From Dermacentor variabilis (lineage: Eukaryota > Arthropoda > Arachnida > Ixodida > Ixodidae), in NCBI RefSeq assembly GCF_050947875.1, contig NC_134573.1, positions 33,935,615 through 33,999,614 on the forward strand: 64,000 bases of DNA, written 5' to 3'. Under the pieces are notes generated by a model. It searched no databases, was not told where the DNA came from, and saw nothing but the letters and a program-made list of their open reading frames with translations. Numbering within the stretch: the stretch's first letter is position 1; the number at the start of each line of letters is the position of its first letter. Positions 62,686 to 64,000 of this stretch are shown here, in pieces. Both the position numbers and the translations under genes were made by a program.

Positions 62686-64000
62686 AATATGGATAGAATT
62701 GAACATGCTCTCAGGAACGGAGGAAGCCTGAAAACAGTGAAGAAGAAACTAGGAATTGGCAAGAATCAGATGTATGCGTTAAGAGACAAAGCCGGCAATA
62801 TCATTACTAATATGGATGAGATAGTTCAAGTGGCTGAGGATTTCTATAGAAATTTATACAGTACCAGTGGCACCCTCGACGATAATGGAAGAGAAATTAG
62901 TCTAGAGGAATTCGAAATCCCAAAGGTAACGCCGAAAGAAGTAAAGAAAGACTGGGGAGATATGCAAAGGGGGAAGGCAGCTGGGGAGGATCAGGTAACA
63001 ACAGGTTTGTTGAAGGATGGTGGACAGATTGTTCTAGAGAAACTGGCCACCCTGTATACGCAATGCCTCATGACGTCGAGCTTACCGGAATCTTGGCAGA
63101 ACGCTAACATAATCCTAAGCCATAAGAAAGGGGACGGCAAAGACTTGAAAAATTATAGACCGATCAGCTTACTGTCCGTTGCCTACAAAGTATTTACTAA
63201 GGTAATCGCAAATAGAATCAGGAACACCTTAGACTTCTGTCAGCCAAAGGACCAGGCAGGATTCCGTAAAGGCTACTCAACAATAGACCACATTCACACT
63301 ATCAATCAAGTGATAGAGAAATGTGCAGAATATAACCAACCCTTATATATAGCTTTCATTGATTACGAGAAAGCGTTTGACTCAGTCGAAACCTCAGCAG
63401 TCATGGAGGCATTACGGAATCAGGGTGTAGATGAGCCATATGTAAAAATACTGGAAGATATCTATAGGGGCACCACAGCCACCGTAGTCCTCCACAAAGA
63501 AAGCAACAAAATCCCAATAAAGAAAGGCGCCAGACAGGGAGATACGATCTCTCCAATGCTATTCACAGCATGTTTACAGGAGGTATTCACAGACCTGGAG
63601 TGGGAAGAATTGGGGATAAAAGTTGATGGAGAATACCTTAGCAACTTGCGATTCGCTGATGATATTGCCTTGCTTAGTAACTCAGGAGACCAATTGCAAT
63701 GCATGCTCACTGACCTGGAGAGGCAAAGCAGAAGGGTGGGTCTGAAAATTAATCTGCAGAAAACTAAAGTAATGTTTAACAGTCTCGGAAGAGAACAGCA
63801 GTTTACGATAGGTAGCGAAGCACTGGAAGTGGTAAGGGAATACATCTACTTTGGGCAGATAGTGACTGCGGATCCGTATCATGAGACTGAAATAACCAGA
63901 AGAATAAGAATGGGCTGGGGTGCGTTTGGCAGGCATTCTCAAGTCATGAACAGCAGTTTGCCACTATCCCTCAAAAGGAAAGTGTATAACAGCTGTGTGT
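62686..64000 (+). CDS. RTE LINE reverse transcriptase, open to window end
   Basis: Frame one is open for 438 codons and leaves the window. MDRIEHAL, GKAAGEDQVTTGLLKDG, LPESWQNANIILSHKKGDG, NYRPISLLSVAYKVFTKVIA, DQAGFRKGYSTIDHIHTI, LYIAFIDYEKAFDSVE (first catalytic Asp), GARQGDTISPMLFTACLQEVF, catalytic RFADDIALLSN (63649-63681), GLKINLQKTKVMF and GWGAFGRHSQVM. All RT motifs are intact. The same protein, decayed, occurs at 8596-10530 and 18575-19857. It is RTE/BovB-like by overall resemblance. The end of the element is outside the window. Confidence 0.9.

Overview
This window looks like nuclear DNA of an ixodid (hard) tick. No bacterial gene organisation is visible. The best indicators are SINE copies that resemble the tick SINE known as Ruka, abundant chelicerate-type Ty3/Gypsy LTR retrotransposons, and RTE- and CR1-type LINEs. 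Family names come from motif recognition by eye; no database search was run. The only plausible host coding sequence is one 3'-terminal exon at 4051-4272 (+) and one weak internal exon at 50772-50939 (+).

Layout: (1) 1-7060 is AT-rich, gene-poor sequence with two kinds of tRNA-derived SINE in inverted pairs, the candidate last exon with its 3' UTR, a cluster of ACACCC/GGGTGT hairpins (6246-6476) and a Ruka-like tail. (2) 7065-11370 holds an old Gypsy integrase remnant and an old RTE LINE. (3) 11372-27735 is a nested stack. A decayed minus-strand Gypsy (Gypsy-2) is interrupted by a 4.95-kb plus-strand LTR element (Gypsy-1), a 1.3-kb 5'-truncated RTE (18575-19857) and a 5.3-kb minus-strand LTR element (Gypsy-3). 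Short target-site duplications match at each insertion. (4) 27741-44568 is a row of Gypsy elements separated by (TA)n tracts: Gypsy-4 (+, very decayed), Gypsy-5 (-, young LTRs), a probable 108-bp solo LTR, and Gypsy-6 (+). (5) 45220-48880 is a decayed CR1/Jockey-type LINE. (6) 48880-53240 is largely unassigned. (7) 53312-60500 has two direct 0.71-kb repeats, about 97% alike, bracketing a 5.7-kb block with 24-bp terminal inverted repeats and no convincing gene. (8) 60994-64000 is a fairly young RTE LINE whose 5' end carries a complete Ruka-like SINE; its reverse transcriptase frame is still open at the window edge.

How the parts work: each autonomous LTR element would make Gag plus a Pol with protease, reverse transcriptase, RNase H and integrase. 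No env-like frame was seen between integrase and 3' LTR in any of them. Every element carries stops, frameshifts or deletions, so none looks autonomous as it stands. The most unusual items are Gypsy-1, where an RNase H end follows integrase (a Gmr1-like order) and the LTR/primer-site junction is duplicated; the repeat-bracketed terminal-inverted-repeat block at 53.3-60.5 kb; and a short hairpin conserved next to the polypurine tract of Gypsy-5 and Gypsy-6.
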